A stretch of DNA of 64,000 nucleotides from assembly GCA_027946365.1 (NCBI GenBank), contig JAPEUQ010000013.1, positions 1,054,001 through 1,118,000 of the forward strand, read 5' to 3'. Under the pieces are notes generated by a model. The model made no database searches and was not told the DNA's origin. It saw nothing but the letters and a program-made list of their open reading frames with translations. This document shows, one piece after another, positions 21,596-32,765 of this stretch. The translations under genes and the position numbers were made by a program. Source of the DNA: Kalmusia sp. IMI 367209 (taxonomy: Eukaryota > Ascomycota > Dothideomycetes > Pleosporales > Didymosphaeriaceae). How positions within the stretch are numbered: position 1 is the stretch's first letter; every line of letters begins with the position of its first letter.

Positions 21596-23161
21596 ATGAA
21601 CCAGGCACACGACGTCAGTGTTGTGCTGGACCATGAACACAAGTACTCATTCCACTCCGGCACACTCGCACGAAGCAGTACTTTGTTCGCCGAGTTGTTC
21701 ACCGAGCCTAATGCCGCAAAACTCAGCCTCCGTGCTAGACAAGCGGGCATCAAGACGCGCTGGCTGGTCGAGCTGAAGGAGATGCCGAGCGTGGACCATC
21801 CCGCTGGCCGCTTGGATCTTGTCGTAAGTTACCTCCCTACCTGATAGTACACTGAGTTTAGCGTCGCTACCTTTTGCATCAACGGAATTGTCTAACTATC
21901 GGGTCTTATAGAAGCTCACGTCCACCGGAGAGCGCGCGGATGGCTTTCCAGGGCGTGTTCTCAACGAGAATGGCCGCGTGCCGACAAAGGTCTTCGATTA
22001 CTGGGAGCGCGTGCTCTACGCCTTCTACGGCACTGACATTAGAGTCGCCGACGCGGATATGGGTGCTGCGCTCAGCGACTGCGTCGAGCTCATCAAGATC
22101 GCGGAGTATCTAGGCTGCGTGAGCCTAATCGGTACGTTTTTCGTTGACTGCGATACATGTCCTGGGGTAACACAACACCCTTTGCAATACTGGCCTGACC
22201 CGCGACATACAGGTAAGCCCGTCGAAGTCGCCCTCGTGAAGCAGGGCCAAAGCCTCTTCCGCGCGATCCAGACGAAACCCTACGCGTGGGCAGATATGTC
22301 GTATCGTATCCGCTCCGAGCTCATCTTCCGCGAGGCTATTATCCACTTAGCGGGTCATTGGAACAAATGGAAGAAGAGCCGGGAGGCCATGGCTATCCTG
22401 AGCAAGACGCCAGGAGCCAAATCTATTGTGGACAAATATCATCATCGACTCACGGATAAGGGGAAGAAGCTTGAGAGCAAACTCATGTCGCACTACCCGG
22501 GGGATATGCCGACACCGAAGGCAGACATCCCTATCAAGGTATGTTATCTTCATTACCGTTTAATACTATACTTACTGGCTTGTTTCAGCGCGAGGAGTAC
22601 GCGAAGGATATCCTCATCTGGATTGCCCTAGGTTGGTTTCGTCACTGGTTTGGCCAACGCATCATCGCAGACAAGGGCCACAACGCAGAGGACGGTGGAT
22701 TCGAGCTATACAAGTCTATTGCAGCGGGCGGTGACGCTTACATGGACAAGGCGATCCTCTCCCAATTCCACCAAATGTTTCCCATGACGAAGAAGGCGCT
22801 CAACGTTGTCGAGAATCACCTTCTTGAGATAAAAGAGTGTATGGCTGAGTGGGTTGCAAAGAGCAACATCTTGAAGAGTACATGCCAGCTCAATATTGAC
22901 CAATACCCAGTCAGATACATCACCAGCACGGACTTTGAGAACAGCGATTTCCCGTGGGTCAAGGAAGAGCTTGCCAAGGCAAATAAGAAGGGCAAGCGTC
23001 CGGGAGGCAATGAGATTGCGCAACGCAACCTTGAGGCCGCAAAGCACCACCAAGTGCAACGACAAATGTTCAGCGACGATGATGATCTGGAGGAGGGTGT
23101 GGTGGATGATAATGCGGATGAGGAGCCTGTGCGTGCTCACAAGCGGAATCGCTTCGAATAA
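21596..23161 (+). CDS. BTB/POZ-domain protein
   Basis: Four-exon model: join(21596..21823, 21912..22131, 22213..22538, 22589..23161), 448 residues. The N-terminus MNQAHDVSVVLDHEHKYSFH, followed by SGTLARSSTLFAELF, is the start of a fungal BTB/POZ fold (hydrophobic strand, then the 'contents in a shell of helices' opening). The BTB continues in exon 2 with VFDYWERVLYAFYGTDI and ALSDCVELIKIAEYLGC. The remaining 270 residues are helical (the type seen in other fungal BTB proteins), ending in an acidic stretch DDDDLEEGVVDDNADEE and a basic end HKRNRFE, possibly a nuclear signal. BTB domains dimerise and often link substrates to Cullin-3 ligases; that role here is inference. All three introns have GTAAGT, GTACGT or GTATGT donors, with phases 0, 1 and 0. 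Confidence 0.85.
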
Positions 23162-23450
23162 AGGGTCACACCCTCGGTGGGCTTTAGCCTAGCATACTCT
23201 CTAGTTAAACCTGCGGTTTTCTAGCAGCATGACGGGCCATCTTGATTTTAGAATAGTAAGCCTGGTTTAGACTCATGGCGGTTTAGAACAAAAACAGAAT
23301 GGTGTCGAAGAAAAATGTCTTTGTACAATATAGTACGGCGGCGTTTTTGCCTGGGTCCTAATCTACCACAATCACGGGTTTCATCTGCCTTCGTGTGATA
23401 TCCTCCTGGTCTTGGTGCGCCAAATCGCCCTCAACTCCTCTATTCCATCC

Positions 23451-23754
23451 CTACTCGTCCTCAAATCCACTTGGTCGCGGCCGCGGTCCCTTCGGTACTG
23501 CAGCCAGTTAGCCATGCGCTCACTCACAGCTTTCCTTCTGCTGTAATGATGTGCAAGCACGTACTCGGGTATGTCTGCGGCACCTTGGCGATTCGTTCGT
23601 AACCCAAATACTTCCTTACTGGCACAACCACAGCTACGATCCCCGGGCCAGCGAGGCCGACACAGATGGAGTAGAAGTAAGCGGGCTTGTTGATGGAGGC
23701 CCAGCGGAGGTAGCGGAAGGGCTCTTTGAAGAAGAGGGGGGCGGCCGAGGACAT
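23451..23754 (-). CDS. nuo-9.5: NADH:ubiquinone oxidoreductase 9.5 kDa subunit
   Basis: Model: complement(23451..23497, 23565..23754), 78 residues. The first exon reads MSSAAPLFFKEPFRYLRWAS followed by a hydrophobic segment (about residues 27-46) and RKYLGYERIAKVPQTYP. Removing a 67-nt intron (GTACGT...CTGCAG) gives the ending PIPKGPRPRPSGFEDE, exactly the style of the fungal 9.5 kDa complex I subunit, where the exon-1 reading frame alone would run into unrelated sequence. The protein is a single-span accessory subunit of mitochondrial complex I found in fungi. It is head-to-head with the WBP1 gene; the two starts are 264 bp apart. Confidence 0.9.
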
Positions 23755-24018
23755 TGTGGCCTGCAGACACCAATCAGCAACATTTTCAGCTTCCTCGGAG
23801 CGAACAGTAGCTCACAGTACGTGTCCCGCGCAATTTGTCGAATGTGCAGGCGCTCAATGGCTTCACTGAAGTTACGAACGTCGACTCCCGCGGTCCAGCT
23901 TAGCTTCCCTCGGCGGCCATGTTTCTCCGCCCCCGCTCGGCTTGGCAAAGCATACGTCTCCAATTGACCTGCCGCCGCGTAACCCACGAGCAAGCTTCCC
24001 CTTCGACAACCCCGAATC
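23755..24018. promoter_or_regulatory. Bidirectional promoter, nuo-9.5 / WBP1
   Basis: Only 264 bp separate two opposite housekeeping starts. The stretch is GC-richer than nearby spacers and no TATA box stands out. Shared promoter use is inferred from distance. Confidence 0.55.
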
Positions 24019-25672
24019 ATGAGGTGGTTATTTTCGTTTCTGCTGTTTGCCCTGCTGGGTGCAGTGCAGGCATTGAGCTCCACGGGCTCGAGATTACTCG
24101 TGGTACTCGAGGACGAGAGCGAGCGGGAGAAGTATAGCGTGTTGTTGGAGGACTTGTCGAGTATGTTGGACCCTATTTATTTCACTCATCTCTTGAGCAT
24201 CGTCTTGGTATTTGTGGTGGTTTTGGCGCTCTGGGCGTGCAATGGGTGTCTTGGAGCTACGATACTGAACTGTAGTCCATGTGCAACCATCTTGCGCACA
24301 ACTAAACTGCATTGAAGCTCGATGTATTACTTCTGTTCTTTGAACTTGGTTGCTAATTATCCCTCAAGGTCGGGGTTTCCATACCAAAATAGAATCACCC
24401 AAGGCAGATAAACTTTCTCTATTCAGGCATGGCGAACGCGCCTATGACCACGTTATCCTCCTCCCCGCGAAATCGAAAGGCCTCGGCCCTGCCCTCACCG
24501 CGAACCAATTCCTCGACTTCATGAAGAAGGAAGGAAATGTTCTCGTTGCACTGTCTAGCGAACACGCTACGCCCACCTCTGTCCAGTCCCTGCTTCTCGA
24601 GGTCGATATCCACGTTCCGTCAGACAAGGGCGCTTTGGTCGTCGACCACTTCAACTATGATTCTACCTCTGCCGCGGATAAGCATGATGTGCTTCTACTG
24701 CCATACCCTAAGTCTGTCAGACCAGATGTCAAGAATTACTTCGCTGGTGAGGGCCTCATTGCGGTTCCGCGCGCCGTGGGCCAGACGCTTGGAAACGAGT
24801 CGCCGCTCATTCAGCCCGTTCTCCGTGCTCCGAGTACGGCCTACAGCTACAACCCCAAGGATGAGGCGGAGGCTGTAGAAGACCCTTTCGCGACCGGCGA
24901 GCAGCTAAACATCATTTCTTCCATGCAAGCTCACAACTCAGCACGCTTGACCGTCGTCGGTTCCGCTGAGTTGCTGCAGAACGGCTGGTTTGCGGAGAAA
25001 GCCACGCTCAATGGCAAGGCTGTCAAGACTTCGAATCGCGATTTTGTACAGAAGGTTACGGCTTGGACATTCAAGGAGACGGGTGTTTTGAAGATTGGCA
25101 AGCTACTCCATTACCACGATGAGGGTATCAGCAAGAAGCTCAACACTAGCGTTTCTGTCCCAGAGCACAACCCTAAGATTTACCGCATCAAGGAGGATGT
25201 CGTGAGTAGCTCCCCATTCCCACTCTACGTTGACGATCTCTGATGTACCCAGGCTTTCCAAGTTGAGATCTCCGAATACGAAGGCGATCACCTTGCTCCC
25301 TTCGTCCCCGCCCAAAAGGACGCCGTCCAACTCGAATTCAGCATGCTCTCGCCCTTCCATCGCCTCAACCTCACCCCACTATCCCAGACTGCAAACTCCA
25401 CCATCTTCGGCGTCTCCTTCCGAACACCCGACCAACACGGCATATTCAGCTTCCGCATCAACTATCGCCGTCCCTTCCTCACCAACCTCGACGAGAAGAG
25501 GCAAGTCACCGTGCGCCATTTCGCGCACGACGAATGGCCACGCAGTTGGCAAATAAGCGGTGCCTGGGTATGGATCGGAGGTATCTGGGTTACAGTTGTA
25601 GGATGGGTGGCTTTTGTGGCGCTATGGTTGTATAGTGCCCCGACGGAGAGGAGTGTAAAGAAGACACAGTAA
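24019..25672 (+). CDS. WBP1: Oligosaccharyltransferase 48 kDa subunit (WBP1/OST48)
   Basis: Three-exon model: join(24019..24160, 24369..25201, 25253..25672), 464 residues. It has a signal peptide (MRWLFSFLLFALLGAVQA), then the GIFT-like luminal start RLLVVLEDESEREKYSVLLEDL. Exon 2 gives GFHTKIESPKADKLSLFRHG, ILLPAKSKGLGPAL and the LNIISSMQAHNSARLTVVGS block. Exon 3 gives the luminal beta domain and the single C-terminal membrane span WVWIGGIWVTVVGWVAFVAL with a short Lys-containing tail (SVKKTQ) like the KK-type ER-retention end. The subunit belongs to the ER complex that transfers the Glc3Man9GlcNAc2 glycan to Asn residues. Length fits yeast Wbp1 (430) and human OST48 (456). The first intron (208 nt) is the longest in the window. 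Confidence 0.95.
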
Positions 25673-26260
25673 ATAGTGGATCGATACCAGGGTAGAATTA
25701 TGTGGATGGATATGGCTATGGATATGTTGACATACATCCGAAGTGCGAGGGGAGCAAAAGAGATTCCCAAGTGTGGTTGAGTGTTGATGCCATGTATTAT
25801 ATGGAGTTTAGGTACGGAAGGAAATATCAAAAGCGCATGTTAGAGCATTCAAAGTGTTTAATAGTGTCTTTGGGTGCAGTCATTTCGACTTCATGAATAC
25901 TATTTGCGAAAGATCCTTTTCAATCGTTCAAGCGCAGTGTTCTGCCGAGAAGTGATCGATCCTATCAGAACCACCGGTACTAATGCAGAGTCAAACTACG
26001 TATAGCCCAACTTGAAAAGAGAATAAAAGAAACTTGACAGCTGGTGTAACCGCGTTTCGCATGGGAAGACCCGGCATCATACGTGATCTAGCCTCGTAAT
26101 CAAGAGGCCGTATGAGTCCCATAACACGTAGAGAGCGCGTGCACCTCATACATGCGGGAGGTGGAGGTCAAGTTCTAGTACCACGTTTTGAACTTAACTC
26201 CAAGCAAACAAAGGAGAATATCAAAGGGTAATCCTCCACCTAACAGCTGTGCCGCATCTA
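25673..26260. other. Convergent intergenic region
   Basis: About 590 bp between the 3' ends of WBP1 and the F-box gene. Only 3' UTR-type AT-rich sequence is seen. Confidence 0.5.
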
Positions 26261-27757
26261 TCAAGAGCGTATTACGAGCGTGATATTGGCAGCACGCGCA
26301 TACTCTACCAAAGCCGTACATTCTTCCCTCAACTTGATCAGATCGTAACGATACCTATGGTAATGGATAATCTCAACATCGATATCGTATAGAGCGCGCC
26401 ACACTCCCGCGAATAGCTTTTCCTGGATCATTGTCTGTATGCAATGGCATATGTCGGGCTCTGCCCGTGTAATGGCGACTTGTTTGAGGGACGGCGGCAG
26501 GGGTGGAAATAATTGCGGACGGCGATCCGTGTAGGCATGTCGGAGGATGAGGTAAGGGGCCGGAATTGTCAACTTCTCGAGGGCGGAAAAAGCTGCCAGG
26601 CACTGGAGGGGTTGGCGGAGAAGCCCATCCGATAGCTCCATTGTTTTCATAAGAGAGGGGTTGGGAATGTGTCGGATAAGGTCCTCGAGATTTACATATA
26701 CAGCGTACCGGATGTTCTGCAGGTCCAGGTGGATGAGATTGGGCATCGAGGCCAGAAGCGGGCCGTAGTAGTCAATCGGGTCTGATCTAATGCGCATCCA
26801 ACCTAATACTTGAAGTTCTAATTGTTTGTCAGTGGTTGGTTCTATAGTAATTTGAGGGATGCGTACTCAAACGTAATGAGGTGATATTGTTGTATTGCTG
26901 CAAAGCTGGAGCTGCAGGCTACGCTGACGCATGAGGATCGGCAGAAGGTATAGAGTCGTAATATTGGGAAACATGTCTAGACTGGACAGAAAGAAAGGCG
27001 CCGCGCCTTCGACATTTATGAACTTGAGAGATTTCAGAGCACCGATGTGCTTCGCACTAGCGAGGTATTGGCCATGACTGCTATATCTAGCGCATAGGCC
27101 GAAGAAGTCATAGAAGAAATCGAAACGCTTATCGCTCGCCAGCCCTGGAGTCGTAATGAGGGCCAGGTGTTTAAGATTAGGTACGAGGGCCAGAATAACC
27201 CCAACGAGGGAGTAGGGGAACTTTGTTTGCAGCGATTTGGTCCATGTTTGGCGGAAACGAGCGGGAATGTCGAGCGATGCGATGTAATCAATTGCTTTCT
27301 ACCACAGTCGGTTGCGTGTGAGTAAATTCAACTTGATCAGCGGATAAGGAACACAAACCTTCAAGATAAGAGATATCTCCGCTCGGAATGTAGTAAGGAG
27401 AGCATCTACCTCGCGTTTTGCAGCGCCGCGATTTGGAAGGACAATCGTAAGTCTTCGAATCTTCAGGCCAAAGCGGGGCCGCTCGAGTAAAGTGCGAGCA
27501 AACGTAACGAGAGGTGTGAGGTGTTTTCCTATGAGTCCGTTGTCTCGGATCAGAGGAGCGGGTAAGAGGAAATCCTGAGCCCAAAGTCCCACGGTCTTGT
27601 TTACCAACGACAGGTCTCGATAGAGGGCAAGTGGATTAGAGGACTTGTGAAAAGACCGTAATTCATCGTCACTGTACTCATATCGATTGCTTGGCGGAGT
27701 ACCAAGATATGAAAGAATGAGTTGGATCAATTCTGAAGGAAGTGTGCCTAATTTCAC
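26261..27757 (-). CDS. F-box protein with leucine-rich repeats, frame problem in exon 2
   Basis: Exon 1 (27359..27757) opens MKLGTLPSELIQLILSYLG, a clear F-box. A 60-nt intron (27299-27358, GTTTGT...GGTAG, phase 0) leads to exon 2, which has no in-frame ATG but reads as LRR-like protein: KAIDYIASLDIP, VGVILALVPNLKHLAL, GALKSLKFINVEG, MFPNITTLYLLP. The last exon (26261..26817) has SMPNLIHLDLQNIRYAV and ends at 26261. Its 49-nt intron (26818-26866, GTACGC...ATTAG) fits phase 1 only if the preceding exon is read in a different frame (NNITSLRL) from the bulk of exon 2. So a frame change occurs somewhere around 26880-26925: an indel, or an unusually short intron. F-box proteins recruit substrates to SCF ubiquitin ligases. 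The gene may be functional, mis-assembled or decaying. Confidence 0.65.
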
Positions 27758-29971
27758 TGAGTTGTATCATTAGCGTTGATAGAAAGAGTCGCAGCGCTGC
27801 AATCAAGCCATTGAAGCAGTATTAGGACAATAGAACGCACCTAGGGTTTTGGAGCTAATCTCCCTGTGCATGTCGTCACAGGGACCGATCAACCGCTGAA
27901 TACATAAGCTTATGACTAAAATTTACCTACGATAACATTACTCACAGGCGATCCTGTCATCTTGCTTTTTTCAAACAGGTTGGTGGTGGAGAGACCAAAG
28001 TCCATGCTGGACTGTGAAGGCATGCACGGCGCTAGTGGGGTGCCTGAGCTTTCGAGAAAACGGGTAACGAAGACCAGAAGCACAGGGACGACGGAAAGTG
28101 CTGACTAACAGAGATAGCTACTACGAGGACACCTTGACCCTAGCCGCGAGCATATAAGGTGATTCTTTCACGTTCCATTCTGAGCTTCACTTTACTCAAC
28201 GCAATTAGTACACCGCTGCATGTAAATAGTTCTGTGAAATTTTCATTGGGCATTTCTAGTATTGTTGGGACTCTTTCAACTGCTTGAAATCTGTTAGACC
28301 TACTTTTTACTAATAACATTCTATCGTTGAAGGTTGCCTACACAGATATCATGTACTTTTCAGATCGATTGTTGTCCCGGAGTAAGATAGACCGGTAATC
28401 CTACATGTTTCTAGAAGTTTCTCGAATGCCTTATTCTCGAAGAAAGCCTCTTGTTAAGCGACAACGACGGCATGGAGTTTTACCGCATCTACCGCTTTCA
28501 GATTTCATTTTAAAGCTACTCATCATACAATCGCTCAGCTGAGTTCTCCAATTTGTGAGGAGAAAGGATCTCCATTTCCTGCAAATGACCCCTATGCTTT
28601 TGGACCCGCCTCTTCGTAGTCGAAAATATGCGATAAATAAGACAGTAGCCCTCGATATATCGCGTAGCCTAGAGATCGCGAAGCCCTGCTGGAAGAAACA
28701 GGTAGTCGAGTAGGGTCAGTTTGTAAGTCCAAGAACTTATACATCTACGCTGAGACAACCAATTGCTATAATTTCGCAATTCGCTCTCTGGAGTATTACA
28801 CTCGCGGAAGACGAAGCTCGGAAGTTGTAGTATTCTCCAAAACGGTCATGAGAATAAGAGAGCATATTCAAGTCCGCCTCTATACAATCCGTAATTTGTC
28901 TAGAGACTCTCTCGTTCGGCAGTAGGTTGATCGATTATTGTAGCTGCGTCAATTCGGGAAGGCTGTAAAGGTGATTTTAGGGAACTTAGATGAAGTACCC
29001 TAGCTCTTTCTTTGATACACGATCCTGTCGTCCAGGTCCTCGTCAATCAGGGGGAAGCTACGGACCGTGAGTACAGATATAAGGCCCTGTCGATGGAACA
29101 CGTGCTAGACGTCAGTGTGGCCAACTTTACTGACCACTAAGGAAATGTGCCTGATTCTACGGCTGATGCCATGAAGTTCCTCTATCGTAGTGCCAGCGTT
29201 GAAGGCTGTTTAACAGTAGGCGGTGTTGACATAGATTGTAAAATCAACGATGAATGTATGCAGATCAAATGCCTCTCATAATCCACCTGTCGGAGAAGGA
29301 GGAAGGCAACAGCAACCGCGCAAGAGGATAATCGACTTTCGGAGAGCCTGTTACCAATTAGTTACGCTCTCTGAATGCTTCAACACATGATGAACATTGT
29401 GCGATCCATGAGACTTCGTTTTGATTTATTGCACTATTTGCTAAATTACGCAGTAGCTAATCTCTAATGAATCATCGCGACACTATTTCCTGACCAATTA
29501 CAAGATATGCCCTTTACTAGCTGTGTAGATCCAAGTATGCCGCCGCTCATCATATTAGCAGTACTGATGCAGATCACTGCAGGGAACAATGTGTTGATGA
29601 CTGAAGATGGCAGGAAGTAAGATAGTTCGTTTGACCTACTATACATGGCCGCGCTAACCGGAACAAGAAAAGCCGACGTTACACACACAACCCAGCACGA
29701 GCAGAACAACCGAAGCGCTGCCAACTCACACCTTGACGTCAAGGGTCGCAACTGATCAGCATTTGACCGGTGGTTTCGATATAAATAAGTCTAGATAAGC
29801 CGAATACGAGAGTGGCTGGCCTCCCACGTTTCTCAACGATTGTCGTCGATGCACGTTGCTGCACTACCTCAGCTATATTGGACAACACCAAGCTATACCC
29901 CAAATATCCATTTATATCTTAGATCTGTCCCACCACATCCACATTCTCTTGCCACCCGCCAGCAACCAAGA
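27758..29971. other. Gene-poor AT-rich region
   Basis: About 2.2 kb. It starts with the F-box promoter and ends with the promoter of the gene at 29972. Stops are frequent in all frames between 27.9 and 29.4 kb. A minus-strand open frame at 29464-29751 (95 codons, no ATG start) is hydrophobic and could be a fragment of a membrane transporter, but nothing upstream or downstream continues it. No terminal repeats were found. Confidence 0.4.
29779..29787 (+). promoter_or_regulatory. TATA-like element
   Basis: ATATAAATA about 185 bp upstream of the chosen ATG at 29972 (62 bp before the alternative ATG at 29849). Seen by eye only; if it is the real TATA box, the 29849 start would also be possible. 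Confidence 0.3.
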
Positions 29972-30781
29972 ATGTCATCGTCCTGTGCCGCTGCCCTCAT
30001 CCTCTGGGGTACCATCGACCCCCTGACTACAGACGTCCCCTCCTTAAACGAATGGTGGACAAAAGAACACCTACCCGAGCGCCTCTATCTCCCCGGTTTT
30101 CTCCGTGCAAGACGCTACCGAGCTCTTCCTTCCTCCTCTACAAACACTGACAAAAACGACATAAATTATCTCGCCTTATACGAAGTTGGGGAACTACAAG
30201 ACTTAGCGAGCTCAGAGTATGTGCAGAAACTGAACAACCCGACGAAGCGGACGAGGCAGTTCATGCCCGCGTTGGCGGGTATGACAAGGAAGGCGTGCCA
30301 TGTCATAGGATTGGGGGATGTCAGCGAGTGGGACGGAGAAGGCGCGAAGAAGGCGGCGAATTTTCTTGTATTGATCGTGCAGCCTACTTTACCGGGACTA
30401 GAAGATGTAAAGCAGGGAAGGCTTGTCGACTCGCTTATAGACGCATTGCAAAAGAACCGGAGCGACAAGTGTAAAGAGTGCGAGGTGATGTCTGTTCGGA
30501 TACTGCGACCAGATGCGAAGGTCACCCAAGTGGGCAGCTCGAGCAAGTCGTATGACGGCGTTGGATTTGCAAAATGTCAGGACGAAGGTGGTACACTATT
30601 TGCACTGCTGGAGATTTCTATGACACCGCCGTGGGAGCCCATAGTATGTTTAAAACCTTATCTGGATCATATTGTAAGTTCATTACACGAGATGCCGAAT
30701 AATGAAGGGCTGGATCGTGCGCACTGGGACATTTATGAGTTGATAGCAGACTTGAACAGAGATGAAAAGATTACTTCGTGA
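29972..30781 (+). CDS. Dimeric alpha/beta-barrel-like (EthD-type) hypothetical protein
   Basis: Single exon of 269 residues from the ATG at 29972; an in-frame ATG at 29849 would add 41 residues that look like leader sequence, so the downstream start is preferred. The beginning ALILWGTIDP...LNEWWTKEHLPERLYLPGFLRARRY has the strand, then W..xEH..xR, then G..xA.R.. pattern of dimeric alpha/beta-barrel proteins of the EthD/Dabb sort, and YLALYEVGELQDLASSEYV repeats the strand-helix layout. The second half (NFLVLIVQPTLPGLED...) looks like another such unit, so this may be a tandem-barrel monomer. Catalysis is unknown. A protein of the same size and similar opening is encoded at 49633-50505, so the window has two members of this type. 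Confidence 0.65.
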   Translation: MSSSCAAALILWGTIDPLTTDVPSLNEWWTKEHLPERLYLPGFLRARRYRALPSSSTNTDKNDINYLALYEVGELQDLASSEYVQKLNNPTKRTRQFMPALAGMTRKACHVIGLGDVSEWDGEGAKKAANFLVLIVQPTLPGLEDVKQGRLVDSLIDALQKNRSDKCKECEVMSVRILRPDAKVTQVGSSSKSYDGVGFAKCQDEGGTLFALLEISMTPPWEPIVCLKPYLDHIVSSLHEMPNNEGLDRAHWDIYELIADLNRDEKITS

Positions 30782-30888
30782 AATCTCATCGTAAAGTGAT
30801 GATATCCTTGGTTTTCGCAATACATTTCTACTTTTCCTAGCTCAAACAAGTAGCTAAGCTGTTAAATCTAGTGAGATTAGGCTTAGGC

Positions 30889-32531
30889 CTACGATGCCCA
30901 CTCCTTGAAACTCTTCTGCCTTTGCCTACTGTTCCACTGCAATGTCCTTGAGATACTGTCAATCCAGTCCTTGCTCTTCCTGTCTAGCGGCAGTACACTT
31001 GGAAATGGAAACCTTGACGCGCTGATAGTTACGTAATCTCCTGGCTTGAGTTCTACGCGTTCCCTCCCATCAAAGCTGGCCCATGAGCTTGTCCTTGCAT
31101 CGTAAGGTACACCTGCGCGTAATACAATTGTGTCAGGTAAGATGATAGGCCGAAAAGAAAGTGTATGTGCGCAAATGGCAGTCACTAATATGACGGGATT
31201 GTCGGGATGGCAAAGTGAGCCACCTGCCGCGAGATTGTACGCAGTGCTACCAGTCGGTGTCGAGATGCAGACCCCGTCGGCTTGAACCGTAGTGAAATGT
31301 TCATCGTCGCCAAAAAGCTCGATGCTTGACATTGTAGGGTTAGGCCCTCGATCCACAACTACTTCGTTGAGAATATTGTGCGTTCCATCCGGCCTGTGCG
31401 TATGGTGGTCTTCACTCTCCTCTCCGATCAGCTCTTCGACAAGATCACGCTTGTCATTGTCCCGATTCTGTGACCGCATGATTGTTGCTTCGAATCGTAG
31501 GCGTAAACTCACGGTGATACCCTCGTCGAAAGCCCGGGAGAGTGTGAAGGGGTATTTCTCGTAGTCGAATTTGGTAAGGAAGCCGAGAGAGCCCAACGAA
31601 AAGGCTAGCACGGGTGGGACGATGCGCTGGAAAAGCCATGATGCGTATAGGACCGTACCGTCGCCGCCAAGCTGCTATGATCAGCACTACAGGTTGTGCG
31701 TATGATAATGCATGCTCACTGCTAGCACGATGTCAAAAGTCTGCGGCTTCTCGTTGCACAGCTCGTTCGTCCAGAATCTTAGCCTCCCCTGGTACGAAGG
31801 ATTCTTCTCCACCAATCCCTTTGCGTCGAACAGCTTATTATGCTCTAGTGTATCTTCGACGTAGACCTTATACCTTGAATCCTTGGTCAAAAGCCAATCG
31901 GTAGTCTCGCGTGTGTGCTTGATCAGGGTTTCATCATGCGCCTTGGCGAGGATGAAGATGTTCCGCACATGTAGCCGTATACGTATCTGTGCTAACTTCT
32001 TGGACAGCTCCCTTATGCCAAACGCCATATCTGATATCTGCTTCTTCGTCAAGAGGCGCGATTGGTGCGACTCATCGGCGTGGCCATGAGGGTCTTTGTC
32101 TAGACTGCGCTCCTGAGCAAGACCTTCGTACGATGAACTGTGATCCTGCTGTGCAATGCCGTCGTGTTTTTCGAGGAGTGTATGCACGAAGCATTGTGTC
32201 TTTTTGCGATGATGCTGGGGGCGCGGCGCGGTTGAAGGAACGAGGGATGACTTGCGGCGGCGGATATCGTTCGGTTCGAAGACGACCTGGGATAGTCAGG
32301 CGGATGAGAGCATTAAGAGACGGGCAGCCACACCTCGAGCTGGCCGTCTTGGTCACTGTTCACGCTGTTACTGTCGCGATCTTCGGGTTCGCCCTCAGAG
32401 TGGATGTTAGCATGGGAGAATACAAGAGACTGCTCGCGCATTACCTCAGCCGGCACCTGAAGCCCTGAGATGTGCTCAGCGAAGTACTCTGCAGCCATGT
32501 CTGACGAGTGGGAAAGAGCAGACGGGCGCAT
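30889..32531 (-). CDS. UTR1: NAD kinase (ATP-NAD kinase, UTR1/POS5 family)
   Basis: Three-exon model: complement(30889..31671, 31720..32286, 32334..32531), 515 residues from the ATG at 32531 (a second ATG lies 11 codons later). The nucleotide-binding GGDGT motif is built across the second splice: FDIVLA joins LGGDGTVLYASWLFQ after a 48-nt intron. Further family blocks: LAFSLGSLGFLTKF, NEVVVDRGPNP, the NAD-binding ADGVCISTPTGSTAY then LAAGGSLCHP, and SFRPIILPD. Residues 1-250 are a less conserved regulatory-type N-terminus. The enzyme phosphorylates NAD to NADP with ATP; absence of a clear mitochondrial presequence favours a cytosolic Utr1-type form. A run of acidic/His residues (EESEDHHTHRPDG) is an insertion in the catalytic domain. 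It lies 234 bp downstream of the chelatase-like gene on the same strand. Confidence 0.93.
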
Positions 32532-32765
32532 GGGCTCTTAACAATGATGCGCGAATTTGCTTGTGGAGTATTCGTGCAGTGCGCAACGCGACATTGCTCG
32601 AGCTGCGCGGAGCGGGGCGAGCGAATCATATCCGACGCCGCCCCGCGTTTTACCCAATCAGGCGATGACATCAGCTTCCCGCGTTGTTACTCATCCCTTT
32701 GATTAGGAACCTGCTCGATCAGCTTGTGATGAATAAGTGAAGAGTCATGACAATTGATTGGCACT

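Noticed and set aside
24161..24368. Exon 1 of WBP1 read onward as a 98-residue membrane protein
   Set aside because: The extra sequence is the 208-nt intron (GTATGT...CTCAAG); the spliced protein matches OST48 over its full length.
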